From positions 1 through 47,319 of the forward strand of contig JBJOIT010000023.1 in the NCBI GenBank assembly GCA_046046915.1: a stretch of DNA of 47,319 nt. Reading direction: 5' to 3'. Positions 44,069 to 47,319 of the stretch are shown here, piece after piece. Every line of letters begins with the position of its first letter. Within the stretch, counting starts at the first letter, position 1. The translations under genes were made by a program, and so were the position numbers. Under the pieces are notes generated by a model. That model was not told the origin of the DNA. It worked only from the letters and a program-made list of their open reading frames with translations, and did not search any database. The DNA comes from JBEEJZ01 sp046046915 (lineage in GTDB: Bacteria; Pseudomonadota; Gammaproteobacteria; Burkholderiales; Burkholderiaceae_C).

Positions 44069-44443
44069 ATGAAACTACACAAAATTCCTCCCACCAGCTA
44101 TGGGACCTGCGCAAATGGATGCCGTTTTGCGTCCTCTATTGCTTTGGTTTTAGCGATGACGGCCTGCGCATCGGCTCCGAACCTTTCTGATGCCGGAGCA
44201 CGGTTACAAGCAGTCAGCGCAGATCAAGCTAAGGCGTGCAAGTTTGTGCGCGTTGTTCAGTTCAACGATCGGATTCTGGGCATGGGCAAAGACCCGACAG
44301 TGATGCGTGCGATCGGTGAAACCAACTTACGCAACGCCGTGGCAGCCACCGGTGCAGACACCTTTGTTGTTACCCGTGATGACAGCAATTGGTTCATGGG
44401 TAGCGTGTCATATGAGGCACAGGCGTATCGTTGTGGTGGGTGA
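44069..44443 (+). CDS. Small lipoprotein, DUF4156-like
   Basis: A 124-residue protein with a lipoprotein-type signal: a hydrophobic segment, then AMTAC with the probable lipidated Cys33. The mature part has two Cys (in AKACKFV and YRCGG) that could form a disulfide. It resembles the DUF4156 envelope lipoproteins in the LRNAVAATGADTFVV-like segment. The function is unknown. It is co-directional with the outer-membrane protein gene, and a truncated remnant of a second copy lies at 42326-42358. Confidence 0.65.
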   Translation: MKLHKIPPTSYGTCANGCRFASSIALVLAMTACASAPNLSDAGARLQAVSADQAKACKFVRVVQFNDRILGMGKDPTVMRAIGETNLRNAVAATGADTFVVTRDDSNWFMGSVSYEAQAYRCGG

Positions 44444-44513
44444 TGCGAGGGCACCTGCCATTACACCGATGCTAGGGTGCATGAAAGACCGAGAAATCAA
44501 CAGCCTAAATCAG

Positions 44514-45011
44514 CTACGGGACCTTGTGTCTGAAGTCCCACGGCGCCACAGGGCTCTTGTCGCACCATAGACCGATACGCCGATCCATCGCCATCTGCTC
44601 TGCCCTGGCGTATGTCAATCGATCCCCAGGAGGCTGCTCCGCCTCATATTTTTTGTAATGCCAGGCCAAGCCGGTTTGTAGCTGCCGGATATTCACGTCT
44701 TGGCCATCCAACAAAATCTTGCCTACCAAGCGACCATACTTGACCGACTTGGCGTAGTCCTCCGTGACGAACTTTGAGAAGACCTGCTTAGCCAAGTGGT
44801 CCTTGGACACCCAACCAAATGCTTGTTTCTTCTCTGGCGCATCGATCCCCGCGAGGCGTATCTTGTGCTGCACCTTTTGATCATCCAGCACCGTGACCTT
44901 GTCTCCATCAGACACCCCGACGACCCTGCCGGTGAGGGTGGCTGCATAAATAACTTGGCCACAAAGGAGCAGAACTACGACTGCCGTGAGAAATTTGTTT
45001 CCAGGTTTCAT
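44514..45011 (-). CDS. Secreted thermonuclease (SNase family)
   Basis: A 165-residue staphylococcal-nuclease-like protein with a signal peptide (about residues 1-23). The OB fold carries the catalytic set: Asp35/Asp37 in VSDGDKV, Arg52 and Asp57/Glu60 in IRLAGIDAPE, and Arg94 in KYGRLVG. It would degrade DNA and RNA in the periplasm or outside, Ca-dependent in the family. The start ATG overlaps the SRAP stop by 4 nt (45008-45011), so it is translationally coupled to that gene. A decayed second copy lies 2.1 kb to the left on the same strand. Confidence 0.9.
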   Translation of the reverse strand: MKPGNKFLTAVVVLLLCGQVIYAATLTGRVVGVSDGDKVTVLDDQKVQHKIRLAGIDAPEKKQAFGWVSKDHLAKQVFSKFVTEDYAKSVKYGRLVGKILLDGQDVNIRQLQTGLAWHYKKYEAEQPPGDRLTYARAEQMAMDRRIGLWCDKSPVAPWDFRHKVP

Positions 45012-45676
45012 AGCAAGGACAGATTTACTCCGACTGCCGCTTCTCTCGGTGCCAGTTCACTGACCAGGACGCGCTCATCAGGCCGCAGGCACATGTCCAT
45101 GGCTGTCTGAGGGGTGGCCATGAGCCATGGTTTGAACTGCTCCGGCTCCAACACCACCACGCTACGCTTCTCGTCGCCCGGGCGGTGGAAATGCCCCATC
45201 ACCGCATGTCCGTCTGCATTAACGGTGAGCATCGAGAACGAGTGCACGATTTCACCGGTCTGGGTATCCAGCCAACGGTCCCAGATGCTGGCCACACCCA
45301 TGGGCTCACCATCTCGGCGTTTGATGCGCCAACGCACCGCAACCCCTGCTTCCCAGTTGGGCTCAAAGAAGTCGTCGAGCAAGGCGATGGCGTACTGGCG
45401 TTTGCGCCAAGGGCTGCGGTAAGACGGCTTTTCTGCAACGGTTTCGCAGCGTGCGTTGTAGGTGCGTCTGCCGATGGTGTTGTCCTTGGCCCAGTGGGGT
45501 ACGAGGCCAAAGCGGGCGGTACGCACAATCGGTATCTGGTGATCATCACCAAGCAGCGCGATGGGAGCGTCGTAGCCAGGGTAGGCCTCGGGCGGGTAAT
45601 GCATGTCCGGACAATCTAACCCCAGGTTGCGCTCGACCCAGGTGCCGTTGCGTGTGGGGCTGAAGTTGGTGCACAT
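45008..45676 (-). CDS. SRAP domain protein (SOS response-associated, HMCES/YedK family)
   Basis: SRAP proteins protect abasic sites in single-stranded DNA by a thiazolidine crosslink formed by Cys2 after Met1 removal. The frame is open to 45778, but only the ATG at 45676 places Cys at position 2 (MCTNFSPT), so this start is functionally decisive. The 222-residue protein shows the other active-site residues: Asn74 (YNARCETV), Glu105 (DDFFEPNW) and a His near 162-164 (GHFHRPGDEKR). It is the upstream gene of a two-gene operon with the secreted nuclease. No canonical LexA box was found upstream. Confidence 0.9.
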   Translation of the reverse strand: MCTNFSPTRNGTWVERNLGLDCPDMHYPPEAYPGYDAPIALLGDDHQIPIVRTARFGLVPHWAKDNTIGRRTYNARCETVAEKPSYRSPWRKRQYAIALLDDFFEPNWEAGVAVRWRIKRRDGEPMGVASIWDRWLDTQTGEIVHSFSMLTVNADGHAVMGHFHRPGDEKRSVVVLEPEQFKPWLMATPQTAMDMCLRPDERVLVSELAPREAAVGVNLSLL

Positions 45677-46261
45677 CTGCTTAAAGTGGTCGGACCGAAG
45701 CACTCCGGTTTGTGCCATCGGCGTTGAAAGGTCCTTGGACTTTACTGCACAGACCGCGACATCCGGATGACATCGCATAGGTGGACTTACAGGAATTGAA
45801 CTGGGTGCTCGATTTACTTCTGGCCGATTGTTTTCGGCTAAGCGGCCGAGCGGTTATAGACTGCCGGCGAGCAGACTGGCGGTCATGGGAGAAAGTTAAG
45901 ATGGCCATAAAGGCAGCAGTCGACCCATAGGAGCCCGTTGTGGCTTTCTTGGCGGACGACCGGTCTACCTTGAAACTTGACCCTCACCGATGTCGCCGAG
46001 AAATGCTGCCTGGCAATAGAGGTTGTTTGGCTGTACGACCGACGATCGCCATGGAGTCGGGACTGAACGGCCGCAGCCTACGGTGACGAACTGACGCTGC
46101 TGCCCCAGAACTGATGTCGGGTTGAAAGTCTCGAGCGTCAGAGGTTGGTGGAGCTCGGCCGTTCAAAACTGCCTGAAAACGGCCGCTGCCAACATGCCAG
46201 CAGCGATCGCAGGTAATGGCTTCTTCAACGCCAGTATGACAGCCGCAGTCGTCGCCAAGGC
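45677..46261. other. Non-coding or degenerate DNA right of the SRAP gene
   Basis: About 585 nt without a credible gene. Short open frames here lack family features. No tRNA-Val half, integrase-type direct repeat, or transposon end was recognised, although this is where the right end of the island could lie. Confidence 0.5.
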
Positions 46262-46540
46262 CAGGCGAGCACCCTCTCGAAACAGCAGCGCGAATTCCGT
46301 GTGGCGTACAACAGCTCCAATGTGATGGGTCAGTTGGCCTCAGCCGAATGTGGCTTGGCCGTGGCTGTGATCACCCGCTGCAGCCTGCCACCCGGTCTGA
46401 AGGTGCTCGATGCCCGCAACGGCTTGCCAGAACTGCCCGAACTTGACGTGGTCCTCCTTAGAAGCGAGCAATCGGAGCGTTCGACAGCCGTCGACGCCAT
46501 GCGCGAACACATCATTCGCTCGCTCAAGGAGAACCAATGA
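46262..46540 (+). pseudogene. C-terminal fragment of a LysR-type regulator
   Basis: About 92 codons ending in TGA match the end of a LysR substrate-binding domain: FRVAYNSSNVMGQLASAECG, LAVAVITRC and a C-terminal amphipathic helix. The helix-turn-helix and most of the effector domain are missing, and the frame is lost upstream of about 46262. It looks like a relic left by an insertion or deletion. Confidence 0.65.
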
Positions 46541-46845
46541 CGCGTTCGTCAAAACTCAGAGCCCTGCCTGTGAACCGCAGCACAGTCACCCTATGGCCGC
46601 AGTGCTATGGAACCGGTCATTGGCGACATGATTTTCTGGGCGTTCGAGTGACCGCAAATGGCCCTTTGCAGACCGATCAACCCTCTAAGCCAAAGCCAAC
46701 AACCGAGGCGGCTTAGCCGTCTGGGGCAGGTCAATTTCCCGCTCCCGGTCGCCCTCAGTATGTTTAAGCACCAGCCCCGTCCCACCTTCTTCAATCGCCC
46801 CAGATGCGAGCGTCTGCTGGACGGCTTCAATAGCCTCCCACCCCC
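46541..46845. other. Intergenic stretch between the LysR fragment and umuC
   Basis: About 305 nt with no supportable gene. A GAGGCGGC/GCCGTC inverted repeat near 46700 is the only structure noted; it has no T-run and is not called as a terminator. Confidence 0.4.
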
Positions 46846-47319
46846 TCAAGCCCTCGCCACCGGCAACTCATCCCAGCAGGTGGTGTACCCAGGCGTACGC
46901 CGCTCCTGCTTCATCGACCAGACCCTCTTGTCACCATGTAGGCCTGCACTGCCCACCACCACCGTGCCCCGCCCGTATCGCTGGTTGAGTGCATCCAGCG
47001 TGCCCATCAGCCGGCTGCGGTCTGACGTGTCTTCTCCTTCCAGGTCCAGCTCAAACTGCTGAACGGCGTCCGATTGCAAATCCAGCAGCATGACGCCAGC
47101 CTTGGCGTAGTTGATGTTGGGGCGGTAGATGGCGTTGAGCCTCTTCAATGCAGCGCTGACCAGAATGGCAGTGTCTGCGCTGGGTCGGCGCAGCGGCACT
47201 GTGATGCTTCGGCTGTATTGCTCATCCTTCCTGAAGGGGCTAGTGCGGATGAACACCAGGATTTGTCCCGCCAGACTGCCTTGCTTTCTGAGCTTGCCTG
47301 CTGCGCGACTGACAAATTC
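46846..47319 (-). CDS. umuC: DNA polymerase V subunit UmuC, C-terminal part (runs off window)
   Basis: The last 157 residues of a Y-family translesion polymerase. They cover the little-finger end and the DUF4113 tail: INYAKAGVMLLDL, then the GRGTVVVGSAGL and RRTPGYTTCWDELPVA segments that close UmuC proteins. The frame is open to the window edge, so the catalytic palm lies to the right. UmuC is normally SOS-induced and pairs with UmuD. It is uncertain whether it belongs to the island or to the flanking chromosome. Confidence 0.92.
   Translation of the reverse strand, partial: EFVSRAAGKLRKQGSLAGQILVFIRTSPFRKDEQYSRSITVPLRRPSADTAILVSAALKRLNAIYRPNINYAKAGVMLLDLQSDAVQQFELDLEGEDTSDRSRLMGTLDALNQRYGRGTVVVGSAGLHGDKRVWSMKQERRTPGYTTCWDELPVARA

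Larger units (their letters stand above)
36886..45676. mobile_element. tRNA-Val-integrated island with a phage-satellite-like core (right end uncertain)
   Basis: The left end is the tRNA-Val 3' fragment. The core is integrase, AlpA-like regulator, Toprim primase, DUF3987 helicase-like protein and TerS-like protein, all plus strand and joined by 4-nt overlaps in the middle. Beyond 42.3 kb lie an XRE repressor, envelope proteins, nuclease and SRAP as cargo. Capsid, tail, portal and large terminase genes are absent. This set is typical of phage-inducible chromosomal islands and P4-like satellites. The right boundary is not supported by a repeat; 45676 is only the end of the last recognisable cargo gene. 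Confidence 0.6.

Noticed and set aside
46658..47062. 134-codon plus-strand open frame near the right edge
   Set aside because: Its second half is antisense to umuC and its composition (Pro/Arg/Ser-rich) is that of a shadow frame.
36933..47319. CRISPR array or insertion sequence in the accessory region
   Set aside because: No regular repeat-spacer series, transposase or paired terminal inverted repeats were seen.

Overview
The window looks like a chromosomal segment of a Burkholderiales betaproteobacterium, most likely Comamonadaceae. The inference rests on gene order, on a PHB-granule regulator (PhaR), and on the protein style of the LpxA/B/D, CarA/B and YhbY homologues. No 16S or reference alignment was available, so genus is not claimed.

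Left part (1-8.5 kb, mostly minus strand). The 5' part of ftsH follows rlmE and diverges from yhbY. A small DUF4149 membrane protein, greA and carB follow; a LysE-type exporter sits between carB and carA and is translationally coupled to carA. Transcription of carA-lysE-carB-greA starts from a TATAAT-type promoter near 8.44 kb.

Housekeeping superoperon (8.5-23.5 kb, minus). Reading from rpsB leftward: rpsB, tsf, pyrH, frr, uppS, cdsA, dxr, rseP, bamA, skp, lpxD, fabZ, lpxA, lpxB, rnhB and a SpoU rRNA methyltransferase. It joins translation factors, isoprenoid and phospholipid precursors, outer-membrane protein assembly and lipid A synthesis. Many junctions overlap by 1-4 nt. A hairpin with a T-run separates rpsB from tsf.

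Middle (23.6-36.8 kb). On the plus strand are an amidase, an HDOD protein, a metallo-beta-lactamase-fold protein and a bifunctional NAD(P)HX repair enzyme. On the minus strand are an SDR oxidoreductase and RNase R, then tRNA-Leu(CAG) on plus, then rimO and phaR on minus. Last on plus are a secreted molybdopterin-binding-fold protein and an overlapping hybrid histidine kinase.

Right part (36.9-47.3 kb): accessory DNA. A 47-nt 3' fragment of tRNA-Val(GAC), still carrying its own terminator, marks an integration junction. To its right lie a tyrosine integrase, an AlpA-like regulator, a Toprim primase, a DUF3987 helicase-like protein and a terminase-small-subunit-like HTH protein. No capsid, portal or large terminase gene is present. 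This layout resembles a phage satellite (PICI/P4-like). Behind it is a cargo zone: a decayed duplicate of a lipoprotein-nuclease pair, an XRE repressor with two matching operator dyads, an outer-membrane barrel, a lipoprotein, a secreted thermonuclease and a SRAP protein. The window ends in degenerate DNA, a LysR fragment and the C-terminal part of UmuC. The right attachment site was not found.
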